The notes: generated from the sequence alone by a model not told the origin. A DNA stretch of 64,000 nt from Ferruginibacter sp. HRS2-29 (GCF_024343615.1 NZ_RJUB01000156.1:169633-233632), one strand, 5' to 3'; counted from the first letter of the stretch, positions 16,597-25,173 are shown. Numbers and translations: made by a program.

Positions 16597-17202
16597 ATGA
16601 TTTCAAAAATGAAAATCCTGATAACCATGTGTGCAGTACTTGTAATTTTTTCAGGGTGCATTAAAATGGCCGTGAAAAAGTATAAGTTAGGCCGTCAGTT
16701 TGGAGATATAAAAAAGGAAGAATATCTCCGGCAAATAAGTATAGAAAACGCGGTTGACCCATCGCTGTTTTTATATCCGGACTCTGCCTCTTATATACCT
16801 TTCGGAAGCTCTTCGTCGATTAATCTGTATTACGGCTGTTTTATCAATGATTCGGTATCGATTAAAAAATCTGATTTTTTGCTGGATAATCAATCCTGTA
16901 TTGGCCGCATCAATAAAGAGATCGAAAATATTATTATTTCCAGGCAGATAGATTCTTTCGCAAAAGATACAGGGATCAATCTCTCCCGGCTTAATTTTTT
17001 AAGATTGGCGGATGACCAAAAAGTAAAGCTTGTTAATGGAGAAAAGAAACTATCGATAATCCTGATCTATATGTATGCTTTCGGTACATATTATAAAGGT
17101 CTTTATAAAGAGATAACAGACGTATGTAAAAAGTACGAGCAGTATTGCGATCTGCATATTATCAGCATGGATCCAATTTATATTCAACAGATATCAAAAT
17201 AA
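16597..17202 (+). CDS. Lipoprotein of unknown function
   Basis: The ATG at 16597, or an alternative at 16609, precedes a lipoprotein signal peptide with lipobox IFSGC. The protein has about 201 residues. The mature part is mixed alpha/beta with no recognised motif. Base composition is more A/T-rich than in neighbouring housekeeping genes. It lies just downstream of a terminator and 26 bp upstream of the coiled-coil secreted protein at 17229, so the two are probably co-transcribed. The C-terminus (EITDVCKKYEQYCDLHIISM) has two cysteines. No function can be assigned. Confidence 0.65.
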   Translation: MISKMKILITMCAVLVIFSGCIKMAVKKYKLGRQFGDIKKEEYLRQISIENAVDPSLFLYPDSASYIPFGSSSSINLYYGCFINDSVSIKKSDFLLDNQSCIGRINKEIENIIISRQIDSFAKDTGINLSRLNFLRLADDQKVKLVNGEKKLSIILIYMYAFGTYYKGLYKEITDVCKKYEQYCDLHIISMDPIYIQQISK

Positions 17203-17228
17203 CATCTATCATTTTTTAAGCGGGCATC

Positions 17229-18260
17229 ATGCGTTGGAAAATAATTATTTGTTTCACCCTCTCTTTTATTTTTCTGGGCTATAAAAATGGGGCTTGTATG
17301 GGTGTGAATGCAGATACCGGGTTGAATTTTAATCCCGGGCAGAAACAATTTCTGGCGACAGCACGGCTGATTGATGCCGCGATCAACTCCATCAATTCTC
17401 TAAACAGCTTAATAAAGAAAGAAAGCTATCGCAACAAAGTCACCGCATTTAATAATCCGGCGAGTTCGGAATTAGGGTTCAGTTTACAAGCCGAAATACA
17501 AAATGCGCTGAAACCGTTGCTGGATAAAGCAAAAAACACGAATACGGGTAAGTTTTCAGGAGTCGTTTCATCCATTATAAATACCCAATTCAAAAACCAG
17601 CCCATTGCCGGCATGTTTGCTACAACCGGGATTTTCAGTTCGCTGATCAGTCTTGTTGGAAATCTGGCACTACATGAAAAGAGGATATCGCGGCAAGACC
17701 TTGATTCTTTTGTAGTAACGCTGAATAAATATTTTATTCAGTATGAAAAACTCAGTACCGCTAATAAAAGTTTCGACGCGGATATCAATAAACTGAATGC
17801 AAGGTTGACTGAGCTTCAGTTTGACACCAAAGAGTATCTGATGGATATGATAACAGTATTATATAAGGTAAATTCCAGGGAATCATTAAGTCAAAAAGGC
17901 CTGGAAGAATTGTTGCTGAAATATATGGACAAGGAAACCCTGGAAGATAGCATCCATAAAAGATCTGCCACCAAATATCCAGGGGATGGAATAAAGACGG
18001 CAAAAGAAATAGTGTATGGGATACAAAAATTATTCAATGAATATCAGCAGGTCTACTCAGGGAATTTTAATGAGATAAAAACAATTTTACAACAGAATAA
18101 AGATCTCGGCAAAAACATAGATGTAAAACAAATAGAGATTACGATAAGTGTATTGCAAAACCTGTATGAAGAAAGCCGGAATGCGGATATGTTGAATCTT
18201 CGTCTTACTACTTTGGCAGAAAGGCTGAAAGCGCTAACCATTACAGAACAGATAGAATAA
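17229..18260 (+). CDS. Secreted helical/coiled-coil protein, unknown function
   Basis: This encodes 343 residues with an N-terminal hydrophobic segment (KIIICFTLSFIFLGY) acting as a signal peptide or anchor. The remainder is almost entirely alpha-helical, with heptad-like Leu/Ile spacing at about residues 45-65, 155-260 and 285-340. A more hydrophobic stretch (GMFATTGIFSSLISLVGNLA, about 128-147) could be a membrane-active or buried helix. No family is recognised. It follows the lipoprotein at 16597 and is followed, 72 bp on, by ligA with its own promoter. The pair could encode surface-exposed partners, but that is only suggested by co-location. Confidence 0.65.
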   Translation: MRWKIIICFTLSFIFLGYKNGACMGVNADTGLNFNPGQKQFLATARLIDAAINSINSLNSLIKKESYRNKVTAFNNPASSELGFSLQAEIQNALKPLLDKAKNTNTGKFSGVVSSIINTQFKNQPIAGMFATTGIFSSLISLVGNLALHEKRISRQDLDSFVVTLNKYFIQYEKLSTANKSFDADINKLNARLTELQFDTKEYLMDMITVLYKVNSRESLSQKGLEELLLKYMDKETLEDSIHKRSATKYPGDGIKTAKEIVYGIQKLFNEYQQVYSGNFNEIKTILQQNKDLGKNIDVKQIEITISVLQNLYEESRNADMLNLRLTTLAERLKALTITEQIE

Positions 18261-18307
18261 TGCTGGTCTTATATGCAGGTAAATAATTATTCTGCGCTCA
18301 AAAATTT

Positions 18308-18315
18308 TACCTTTG
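18308..18315 (+). promoter_or_regulatory. Candidate -7 promoter element for ligA
   Basis: TACCTTTG is a perfect TAnnTTTG match ending 17 nt before the ATG at 18333. This supports that start over an in-frame one at 18273. Confidence 0.45.
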
Positions 18316-18332
18316 AGCCCAAGGAAAATTTT

Positions 18333-20432
18333 ATGTACACCAACGATCAGACAAAAAAACTCCAGGCAGCTTCCAGCGAATGGCTGGCCAAAAAAGATAA
18401 AGCGCCTTCTGAAAAAAACATCGAAGAGCTGCGCAACATACTACGTTTTCACGAATACAGGTATTATGTACTCAACGATAACCTGATCACCGATCCGGAG
18501 TATGACAGCCTTTACAAAGCATTGGAGCTTTTTGAAAATGAGCATCCGGATTTAATCACCCCCAACTCGCCTACACAGCGGGTAGGAGCGGCGCTCATCA
18601 AAGATTTTCCCAAGCGGCAGCACCTGGTTCCCATGTTATCGCTCGAGAATTCGTATGATGCCGAAGACCTGTACGATTGGGACCGGAAAGCCCGTGAGCT
18701 GAGTGGCCTCGATACCATCGAATATTGCGCCGAACCAAAGTTTGATGGCGCCAGTATTTCGCTGGTGTACGAAGACGATATGCTCACCAGCGGCACTACC
18801 CGTGGCGATGGAGAAGTGGGAGACGATATTACACCGAACATAAAACAAATACGTTCAGTTCCATTGTCTGCATCCTTCAGCAGTTATGGTATACAACAGG
18901 TAGAACTGAGGGGGGAAGTGTTGCTCAACAAGCACAACTTTCAAAAGTACAACGATGCATTGGCAGAAGAAGGGTTGCCGCCGCTGGCCAATCCGCGTAA
19001 TGCTGCCGCGGGTAGCCTTCGTATAAAAGATACTCGGGAGGTGGCACGCCGCAACCTGGAAGCTTTTCTTTATCATGTAAGTTATCATACCAATACGGCA
19101 GATGATCCGCAAGCCACCAAAGAGCCTGTTACCCATTCCGGGATGCTCGAAATGTTGTGGAACCTGGGTTTCCGCAGTCCGCAGAAGGAAATGAAGATCC
19201 TGAAAGGAATCGATGCGGTGATAGCATTCATCCAGGCTTTTGAAACCCGGCGCGATGACCTGCCTTATGAAATAGACGGTATGGTAATAAAGGTAAACGA
19301 CCTTGCTTTGCAGGACAGGCTGGGCATGACCTCTCATCACCCCCGCTGGGCGATAGCGTATAAGTTCAAAGCACGGCAGGCAACCAGCAAGTTGCTGGAT
19401 GTTGAATATCAGGTTGGGCGTACCGGTGCGGTTACACCGGTGGCGAAAATACAGCCGGTGCAGGTGGGGGGTGTTACGGTAGGTAGTATTTCAGTTCACA
19501 ATGAAGACTATATCAAAGAAAAAGATCTTCGCAAAGGCGATACGATATTGATCGAGCGCAGCGGAGATGTGATACCGCAGATCGTTCGTTCGCTGCCCGA
19601 ATTGCGTACCGGTAAAGAAGAAGTGATCGTATTTCCTAAAACCTGCCCGGTATGTAATGATGAGTTGGTGAAACCGGAGGGTGAAGCGGTGTGGCGTTGC
19701 GTAAATATCAACTGCAAAGCGCAGGTGGTGGAGCGCATCATACATTTTGTAAGCAAAGATGCGATGGATATCCGCAGTTTTGGCGAAGCCAATGTGCGCA
19801 AGTTTTACGACCTGGGCCTCATCACAGATATACCGTCTATCTATGCACTCACTGCCGATGCCTTGAAGCAGCTGGAAGGCTTTGGGGCGAAATCCATTGA
19901 AAATCTCCTGCAGGCTATCGAAGCCAGTAAGGCACAGCCGTTGCACCGCCTGATCTATGCCCTGGGGATACGCTATGTAGGGGAAACTACCGGTAAGACA
20001 TTGGCGCAGGCTGTTTCAGGCATTTTTGACCTGGCAGGATATACGGATGAGCAATTAAAAGCGATTGACGATGTAGGGGTAAAAGTGGCGAGGAGTATTT
20101 TCGAATTCTTTCAGAATGAAGACAATACTAAAATGCTCCATAAACTACAGGCAGCGGGCATCAGCATGGAACGGAGTAAAAATGTACGTTTTGCCGAAGG
20201 CAGCCTCAATGGGCAAACCTTCCTTTTTACCGGCACACTCAACAAACTCAAGCGGAGCGATGCCGAAGAAAAAGTGGAGCAGAACGGGGGCAAGATACTC
20301 AGCGGGGTGAGTAGCAAGCTCAACTACCTCATTGTTGGTGAAGATGCCGGAAGCAAATTGGAGAAAGCCCGGAAGATCCCTGCCATTAAAATCCTTACTG
20401 AAGATGAATTTTTAGAAATGATCAACACGTAG
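18333..20432 (+). CDS. ligA: NAD-dependent DNA ligase
   Basis: LigA seals nicks in DNA using NAD+ during replication and repair. The start at 18333 (MYTNDQTKK) gives 699 residues, close to the family norm. The domain Ia segment is at about residues 30-75 (HEYRYYVLND, DPEYDSLYKALE). The adenylation motif is AEPKFDG with the nucleotide-accepting Lys. The OB fold follows, then a four-Cys zinc finger (CPVC ... CVNINC), helix-hairpin-helix repeats with LEGFGAKSIENLL, and a C-terminal BRCT domain from about 620 (LNGQTFLFTGTL). All key residues are intact. Confidence 0.96.
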   Translation: MYTNDQTKKLQAASSEWLAKKDKAPSEKNIEELRNILRFHEYRYYVLNDNLITDPEYDSLYKALELFENEHPDLITPNSPTQRVGAALIKDFPKRQHLVPMLSLENSYDAEDLYDWDRKARELSGLDTIEYCAEPKFDGASISLVYEDDMLTSGTTRGDGEVGDDITPNIKQIRSVPLSASFSSYGIQQVELRGEVLLNKHNFQKYNDALAEEGLPPLANPRNAAAGSLRIKDTREVARRNLEAFLYHVSYHTNTADDPQATKEPVTHSGMLEMLWNLGFRSPQKEMKILKGIDAVIAFIQAFETRRDDLPYEIDGMVIKVNDLALQDRLGMTSHHPRWAIAYKFKARQATSKLLDVEYQVGRTGAVTPVAKIQPVQVGGVTVGSISVHNEDYIKEKDLRKGDTILIERSGDVIPQIVRSLPELRTGKEEVIVFPKTCPVCNDELVKPEGEAVWRCVNINCKAQVVERIIHFVSKDAMDIRSFGEANVRKFYDLGLITDIPSIYALTADALKQLEGFGAKSIENLLQAIEASKAQPLHRLIYALGIRYVGETTGKTLAQAVSGIFDLAGYTDEQLKAIDDVGVKVARSIFEFFQNEDNTKMLHKLQAAGISMERSKNVRFAEGSLNGQTFLFTGTLNKLKRSDAEEKVEQNGGKILSGVSSKLNYLIVGEDAGSKLEKARKIPAIKILTEDEFLEMINT

Positions 20433-20500
20433 TAAAAAAATATTATATTTATAGGAAATCTTACCTGACCGCCTTTTTTAAAATCTTAAAATCACCAGCG

Positions 20501-21064
20501 ATGATTAAGAAAAATGCCGGAGAAATTTGGAAACAGATTCAGTTCAACGGGTATAAGCTCCTACGCCGAAAGTACGCAGTATCTAATCTTGGGCGTGCTG
20601 CCAGTTATTCTGCAGATATAACAGAAGATGGAAAATTATTGAGCGGCTCACTCACCTCGGGATACAGGACGCTCAACCTTCATGTGGATTCGGGAAATGG
20701 AACGATCTACCTGCATCGTGAAGTGGCAAAACTATTTTGCACAAAAAAATCGCCTAAACAGAAATTCGTCATTCACAGGAATCATAATAAAACGGATAAC
20801 AATTATAAAAACCTTGAATGGGCTACTATGGCCGAAGCCAGCAGTCATCAGCAGGCAAGCCCTGAAAAACAAGCTTACAAAAAGAAACAGGCCAGTCGCA
20901 GCACAGGGTTGAAGTTGACGGCCACCCAGGTAAAAGCGATCAAGGAAGCGATCGGTAATCCTAAAAGAAAACTTACCTACAAGCAGATGGCGGAGAAATA
21001 TGGGGTGAGTGAAATGACGATGTACAGGATCAAAAGCGGCGAAAACTGGGGGAAGGTAAAATAA
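20501..21064 (+). CDS. NUMOD4/HNH endonuclease-like protein with C-terminal HTH
   Basis: This encodes 187 residues. The N-terminal segment (EIWKQIQFNGYKLLRRKYAV with SNLGRAAS) looks like the NUMOD4 motif. Residues about 88-108 (VIHRNHNKTDNNYKNLEWAT) match the HNH_3 core found in phage and intron HNH nucleases, although the first residue pair of the motif is His-Arg rather than Asp-His. The C-terminus (KLTYKQMAEKYGVSEMTMYR) is a helix-turn-helix of the NUMOD or resolvase type. Such proteins are usually free-standing homing or phage endonucleases. This one is not inside another gene and lies between ligA and a DUF2461 gene. Nuclease activity is plausible but not certain. Confidence 0.75.
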   Translation: MIKKNAGEIWKQIQFNGYKLLRRKYAVSNLGRAASYSADITEDGKLLSGSLTSGYRTLNLHVDSGNGTIYLHREVAKLFCTKKSPKQKFVIHRNHNKTDNNYKNLEWATMAEASSHQQASPEKQAYKKKQASRSTGLKLTATQVKAIKEAIGNPKRKLTYKQMAEKYGVSEMTMYRIKSGENWGKVK

Positions 21065-21179
21065 GAAACTGATCAGGATTAGGAATCAATAATTTCAGCG
21101 TAAATGTTTCAATAATTAGCCGGGTCTTTATTTAAGTAATTAATCATCGTAACATTATCATTCATCTAAAAATATTCAA

Positions 21180-21207
21180 GGAAACCGCCACGGCTGTTTC
21201 CTTTTTT
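21180..21207 (+). terminator. Intrinsic terminator after the HNH gene
   Basis: GGAAAC and GTTTCC form a 6-bp stem around a 10-nt GC-rich loop, followed by six T. It lies 115 bp beyond the HNH stop codon. Confidence 0.65.
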
Positions 21208-21214
21208 ATTTCAG

Positions 21215-21222
21215 TAAATTTG
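21215..21222 (+). promoter_or_regulatory. Candidate -7 promoter element for the DUF2461 gene
   Basis: TAAATTTG is a perfect TAnnTTTG match, ending 25 nt before the ATG at 21248 and directly after the preceding terminator. Confidence 0.5.
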
Positions 21223-21247
21223 TCCTTCAATTTTTTCAAACTTTCTT

Positions 21248-21910
21248 ATGATACCTGCACACATCCTTAAATTTTTAAAAGAACTCCAAAAAAATAACGA
21301 ACGCACGTGGTTTGAAGCCAATCGAAGCCGTTATGAAGCCGCCAAGGCCGACTTTTTAGTTTTTACCCAGGATGTAATAAACGGCATAGCAAAATTTGAT
21401 GCGCCTGTCGGCGAGTTGCTGGCTAAGAATTGTACTTTCCGCATCAACCGCGATGTGCGGTTCAGTAAAAATAAAGCGCCTTACAAAAATAACATGTCGG
21501 CTTACTTCAATAAGGCTGGCAAGAAAGCCACTGGCGCCGGATATTACATCCACATCCAGCCGGGCGCAAGTTTTGCGGCCGCCGGTATCTGGCAACCTGA
21601 ACCCACAGAATTGTCCGGCATCCGCCAGGAAATTGATTACAACTTCGACGAGTGGAAAAAAATATTCAATACCGCCACATTTAAAAAACATTTCCCTTCG
21701 GGCATCGACCAAACCGATTTGCTGGTGCGGCCGCCCAAAGGTTATTCGGAAGAGAATCCGGCAATCGGATATCTCAAGCTAAAAAGTTATGTAGTACGCA
21801 GGCCATTTTCGGATGCCGAAATTGCCGCAAAGGATTTTACCAAAGAAGTAACTAAAACATTTCAGGCGGTGAAACCGCTGATCGATTTTCTGAACAGGGC
21901 GGGAGATTGA
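21248..21910 (+). CDS. DUF2461 (TIGR02453) family protein
   Basis: This encodes 220 residues, the normal size for DUF2461, a widespread cytosolic family of unknown function. The typical words are visible in order: FLKELQKNNERTWFEANR (residues 9-26), FRINRDVRFSKNKAPYKNN (about 64-82), GYYIHIQPG (about 97-105), GIWQPEP and, near the end, LVRPPKGY. The alternation of Arg, Lys and Tyr suggests a nucleotide or nucleic acid ligand, but nothing is established. It stands alone, with its own predicted promoter. Confidence 0.88.
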   Translation: MIPAHILKFLKELQKNNERTWFEANRSRYEAAKADFLVFTQDVINGIAKFDAPVGELLAKNCTFRINRDVRFSKNKAPYKNNMSAYFNKAGKKATGAGYYIHIQPGASFAAAGIWQPEPTELSGIRQEIDYNFDEWKKIFNTATFKKHFPSGIDQTDLLVRPPKGYSEENPAIGYLKLKSYVVRRPFSDAEIAAKDFTKEVTKTFQAVKPLIDFLNRAGD

Positions 21911-21931
21911 AGAAGCTGAAATTTATCAACT

Positions 21932-21982
21932 GTCCTCCTGAGCTTATAGAAGGTGCTAATACTTCGACAAGCTCAGGAGGAC
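21932..21982. repeat. Hairpin repeat of the CTGAGCTTGTCGAAG family
   Basis: Arms 21932-21945 and 21969-21982 are a perfect 14-bp inverted repeat (GTCCTCCTGAGCTT). The core CTTCGACAAGCTCAGG belongs to the same dispersed family seen at 40189-40273 and 46976-47038. Confidence 0.8.
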
Positions 21983-22018
21983 CTGCTATTTATTAAATCC
22001 TGGCGGGGTTGACAGCAC

Positions 22019-22050
22019 AAAAAAATGGCCAGTGATAAAAATCACCGGCC
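22019..22050 (-). terminator. Minus-strand intrinsic terminator
   Basis: On the minus strand, GGCC-G-GTGAT pairs with ATCAC-T-GGCC (one internal mismatch) and is followed by A and seven T. It could end the cupin-8 transcript, though it lies about 230 bp beyond that stop codon. Confidence 0.6.
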
Positions 22051-22281
22051 TTGCTTACCTCTGAAACCACAAGAAAAAATTTGTGAGGTATTAATAATAA
22101 TATATAGGGGTATTAAATAAAATTTAAATACTTAAAGTAAGTCAGACAAGATGATTGGAGATGGAAATTGATTTCCCTGGTAAGCTTTAGATAAGATAGA
22201 ATTGGAGTACGCCGTGTGGCGTGGGTAGACCGTAAAAGTACTACAATTATTGAATTATCATAATTTTTTCACCGATTTTAT

Positions 22282-23154
22282 TTAATTTTTTTTCAATTCG
22301 TCCTCGGCGTATTTCAATAGTTGCTTCTTTTTGCGGTTATACCACCATTGTGGTGCGGTTTTCTTCATGAATGTATCGATCCCTCTCATGCCAAACAGTT
22401 TCCAAAGCCCTGTCACCTTTCCACCAAGATCGCTCTGAAGCGCACGAAGGCTCATGGCAAAACCTGCATCGATGTATTCCATGTGATGCCAGAAGCCGGC
22501 CGGCATGAACAACGTATCCCCATGTTCAAGGATCACTTCGTACCCTTTGGCCAGTTTTACCGCAGGAAAACTTTCATAATCAAAGCTTTCGGAATAGTTG
22601 GCATAATTTGCCAGGCTTAACACTTCCCATGGTTTGCGGTATAATTTATATTGCTCTTCAAAGGGGAAAAGCAGCACGCGTTTTCTGCCCACAAACTGTG
22701 TGTGCAGGATATGGCTCATGTCGATGTCGAAATGCATATGGGTAACAGAGCCCTGTCCGCCAACAAAAAGCATCGGGTATTTTTTTACAAACCCGCTCAT
22801 ATAACGGTCCGGCCAGGTAAAATCTTTCGTAACCTGTGGTGCATGCTGAAAAATATTGAAAAGGAAGATCCTTAGATCCAGCGGCCCGGCTTTCACTTTT
22901 TTCAGGTAGTCGCCAAATTTCATATAGGCATCCGCAGTATTGATCGGTGTGTAGGAATCACTTTTTACATTGTTGTACACCCCAACTTCCTGCTCGCCAA
23001 CGATATCGATGAAATAATCCCAGTTCCATTTTTGATAAGCCGGCCATTCCTTCGCCAACCCTTTGATGATCAATGGCGTTTTGGTATCGTAATAATTCTT
23101 CTTGAAATCTTCAGGAGAGATGCTTTCAACAATATCGACAGGCTTTAATTGCAT
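22282..23154 (-). CDS. Cupin-8 / JmjC-like Fe(II) oxygenase
   Basis: The ATG at 23154 (MQLKPVDIVE) is chosen over an upstream in-frame one at 23226, which lies inside a repeat; a consensus promoter element sits 18 bp before 23154. The protein has 290 residues with the cupin-8 (JmjC-like) fold of 2-oxoglutarate and Fe(II)-dependent hydroxylases. The iron site is visible as the H-x-D of MHFDIDM (about residues 160-166) and a distal His in PAGFWHHMEY (about 224-233), with KRVLLFPF between them. The family hydroxylates protein or small-molecule substrates; the target here is unknown. It stands alone, divergent from tetR-paaE. Confidence 0.87.
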   Translation of the reverse strand: MQLKPVDIVESISPEDFKKNYYDTKTPLIIKGLAKEWPAYQKWNWDYFIDIVGEQEVGVYNNVKSDSYTPINTADAYMKFGDYLKKVKAGPLDLRIFLFNIFQHAPQVTKDFTWPDRYMSGFVKKYPMLFVGGQGSVTHMHFDIDMSHILHTQFVGRKRVLLFPFEEQYKLYRKPWEVLSLANYANYSESFDYESFPAVKLAKGYEVILEHGDTLFMPAGFWHHMEYIDAGFAMSLRALQSDLGGKVTGLWKLFGMRGIDTFMKKTAPQWWYNRKKKQLLKYAEDELKKN

Positions 23155-23171
23155 GCTTGAATAATTTGATG

Positions 23172-23204
23172 CAAAATTAATGAAAATTGGTGGAGAACAG
23201 ACAA
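23172..23204 (-). promoter_or_regulatory. Candidate promoter for the cupin-8 gene
   Basis: The minus strand reads TAATTTTG (perfect TAnnTTTG, 23179-23172) with a TTG at 23204-23202, a spacing of 22 bp. The ATG lies 18 bp from the -7 element. Confidence 0.55.
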
Positions 23205-23365
23205 CCGACGACCGACTACCGACCACAGACCACCGGGCACAGAAGTTTTTTCAGGTGGAGAAATATTATCCTGCCCAACTTTAAAAGAATGACATATTGA
23301 TTGGCATGCCGGTCGTGCGTTGTATGTAGTCCGTTTTCCGACGTGGGTTGTCCGTGGTCGGTCGT
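23200..23365. repeat. Inverted repeat of CGACCGACCAC words
   Basis: The left side (from about 23200 to 23238) contains GACGACCGACTACCGACCAC and the right side (about 23330-23365) contains GTGGTCGGTCGTC and GGGTTGTCC, which pair imperfectly. It fills the divergent gap between the cupin-8 gene and tetR. Confidence 0.6.
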
Positions 23366-23369
23366 CTTT

Positions 23370-23387
23370 AACTAATAAGCGTTAGTT
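23370..23387. promoter_or_regulatory. Candidate TetR/PaaR operator, site 1
   Basis: AACTAATAAGCGTTAGTT has perfect 6-bp outer arms and lies 6 bp before the regulator's ATG, overlapping a consensus -7 element. It matches the site upstream of paaA (32033-32050) in the pattern AACTAA-N6-TTAGYT. This suggests autoregulation and shared control. Confidence 0.65.
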
Positions 23388-23390
23388 TTG
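23383..23390 (+). promoter_or_regulatory. Candidate -7 promoter element for tetR-paaE
   Basis: TAGTTTTG is a perfect TAnnTTTG match ending only 3 nt before the ATG at 23394, so the transcript could be leaderless. The element overlaps the operator at 23370-23387. No -33 TTG is seen. Confidence 0.45.
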
Positions 23391-23393
23391 CAT

Positions 23394-23984
23394 ATGTCAA
23401 AAATCAAAGCGGCGAGAAATACTACCAAGAATGCCGTGATCTGTAAAAATGCGGCGGGGCTTTTTCGCAAAAAAGGTTTCAGGGCTGCTTCTATGCGGGA
23501 ACTGGCGGAGCAGCTGGGGGTGGAAGCGCCAAGCCTCTACAACCATATCGGTTCGAAAAGTGAACTGCTGCAGAATATCTGTTTCAATATCGCGGATGAT
23601 TTTACCAGGCATATTGAAACGGTGGAAGTAAGTTCGCACACCGCGGCAAAAAAGATAGAGCAGCTGATCCGCTTTCACATAAAACTGATGCTGCGTTCTT
23701 TTGACGAAGTGTATGTTTCCAACCACGAATGGAAACACCTGGAAGAGCCTCATCTTGCCAATTTCCTGAACCAAAGGAAGGCATACGAAAGCAAGATGGT
23801 GCAGATAGTGAAGGATGGTATCAACAATAAGGAATTTAAAAAAATGCATCCACAGGTAACTGTATTGACGATCCTTTCTGCCGTACGGGGATTGGAATTC
23901 TGGCAGAAATACAAGGAGCAGATAAATACCAAAGCGCTCGAAAACAACATTGTTCAACACCTGTTAAACGGAATAACCAAATAA
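23394..23984 (+). CDS. TetR-family regulator of phenylacetate genes (PaaR-like)
   Basis: The ATG at 23394 gives 196 residues. The N-terminal HTH spans about residues 10-55: NAAGLFRKKGFRAASMRELA, then EQLGVEAPSLYNHIGSKSEL, which is the TetR recognition helix and its YxHxxSKxxL signature. The rest is an all-helical ligand domain. The gene overlaps functionally with paaE, which starts one base after its stop. An inverted repeat overlaps its own promoter and recurs before paaA. By analogy with PaaR-type repressors, phenylacetyl-CoA could be the inducer, but this is inference. The regulator role in phenylacetate catabolism rests on the operon and the shared operator. Confidence 0.85.
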   Translation: MSKIKAARNTTKNAVICKNAAGLFRKKGFRAASMRELAEQLGVEAPSLYNHIGSKSELLQNICFNIADDFTRHIETVEVSSHTAAKKIEQLIRFHIKLMLRSFDEVYVSNHEWKHLEEPHLANFLNQRKAYESKMVQIVKDGINNKEFKKMHPQVTVLTILSAVRGLEFWQKYKEQINTKALENNIVQHLLNGITK

Positions 23985-23985
23985 T

Positions 23986-25062
23986 ATGGCTGCTCATTTT
24001 CATCCATTAAAGATCAGGCAGATCCGACGCGAAACTCCGGATTGTGTTTCAGTAAGCTTTGAAGTGCCGGAAAACCTGCAGGAACAGTTCCTGTACAGGG
24101 AAGGTCAGAATATCACCATCCGAAAATCCATCAATGGCGAAGAGCTGCGCCGTTCCTATTCCATTTGCACCGCACCGCACGAAAACGAATTAAAAGTGGC
24201 CATCAAAAAAGTGGATGGGGGTTTATTTTCTTCCTTTGCAAATGAAAATCTGGAGGCGGGAGATACGCTGGAGATCATGCCCCCTTCGGGAAAATTCAAT
24301 GCAAAATCTGCTGTTACCGATAAAGGTAATTATCTCGCGATAGCGGCCGGTAGCGGAATAACACCGGTGATATCCATCATCAAGCATATATTGAAAAGCA
24401 ATGACGACAGCAGTTTTACATTGATATACGGGAACAAGACCCGCGGCTCGATCATATTTTTTGAAGAACTGGAAGGGCTGAAGAATAAATTTATGGAGCG
24501 TTTCAATTTCATCAATATCCTCAGCAGGGAACGGACAGATGCCGATATCAACTATGGCAGGATCGATGAAGAAAAACTTTCGGCATTGTCGCACCTGGTT
24601 CCGTTCAGCTCATTCAACGACATATACATTTGCGGTCCGGAAAAAATGATCTTTGCTTCAGAAAATTTTTTGAAACAAAAAGGGATCGACAAGAGCCGGA
24701 TACATTTTGAATTGTTTACTACTCCCGGACAAACATTTTCCGGAAGCAAAACGAATACTACTGCCGCAGACAGCGGCCCCAAAAGTAAAGTGAGCATAAA
24801 GGTAGATGGAAGAAGCGTGGATTTTGACCTTGGCTTTGATACCGAAAGTATCCTGGATGCGGCATTAAAAAACGGAGCTGACCTGCCTTTCGCCTGCAAA
24901 GGCGGTGTGTGCTGCACCTGCCGGGCAAAACTGGTGGAAGGCGAAGTGCGCATGGATGTCAACTATGCGCTGGAGCCTGAAGAAGTGGAACAGGGATTCA
25001 TTCTTACCTGCCAGAGCCACCCGGTTACGGATAAGGTTGTAATAGACTTTGATGTGAAATAA
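23986..25062 (+). CDS. paaE: 1,2-phenylacetyl-CoA epoxidase reductase subunit
   Basis: PaaE feeds electrons from NADPH to the PaaABC oxygenase that epoxidises phenylacetyl-CoA. The 358 residues show the expected order: an FAD-binding domain (RRSYSICTAP at about 50-59), an NAD(P)-binding domain (AAGSGITPVISIIKH, ICGPEKMI) and a C-terminal plant-type 2Fe-2S ferredoxin domain. The cluster ligands are in CKGGVCCTC (about 305-313) and a distal Cys in LTCQSH (about 345). It begins 1 bp after tetR, so the two are co-transcribed. The oxygenase genes are 7 kb away, an unusual split, with the same operator at both places. Confidence 0.93.
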   Translation: MAAHFHPLKIRQIRRETPDCVSVSFEVPENLQEQFLYREGQNITIRKSINGEELRRSYSICTAPHENELKVAIKKVDGGLFSSFANENLEAGDTLEIMPPSGKFNAKSAVTDKGNYLAIAAGSGITPVISIIKHILKSNDDSSFTLIYGNKTRGSIIFFEELEGLKNKFMERFNFINILSRERTDADINYGRIDEEKLSALSHLVPFSSFNDIYICGPEKMIFASENFLKQKGIDKSRIHFELFTTPGQTFSGSKTNTTAADSGPKSKVSIKVDGRSVDFDLGFDTESILDAALKNGADLPFACKGGVCCTCRAKLVEGEVRMDVNYALEPEEVEQGFILTCQSHPVTDKVVIDFDVK

Positions 25063-25173
25063 TTACGAATTACGAATTACGAATGAAGCACGTCTTATTA
25101 TGAATGCCCTAACACTCATAACATTTCGAACCTTAAGAACCATTCGTAATTCGTAATTCACAATTCGTAATTG
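25061..25173. repeat. Inverted repeat of AATTACG words
   Basis: The left arm (25061-25085) consists of tandem AATTACG heptamers and the right arm (25141-25173) of their reverse complement, CGTAATT. The repeat sits in the convergent gap after paaE, and its first bases are part of the paaE stop codon. Related words occur at 58020-58045. Confidence 0.75.

Larger units (their letters stand above)
21911..22281. other. Convergent intergenic region with hairpins
   Basis: These 371 bp hold a 14-bp hairpin repeat at 21932-21982 and a minus-strand terminator at 22019-22050. From 22080 to 22281 the DNA is A/T-rich with no frame, promoter or repeat that I can support. Confidence 0.6.
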
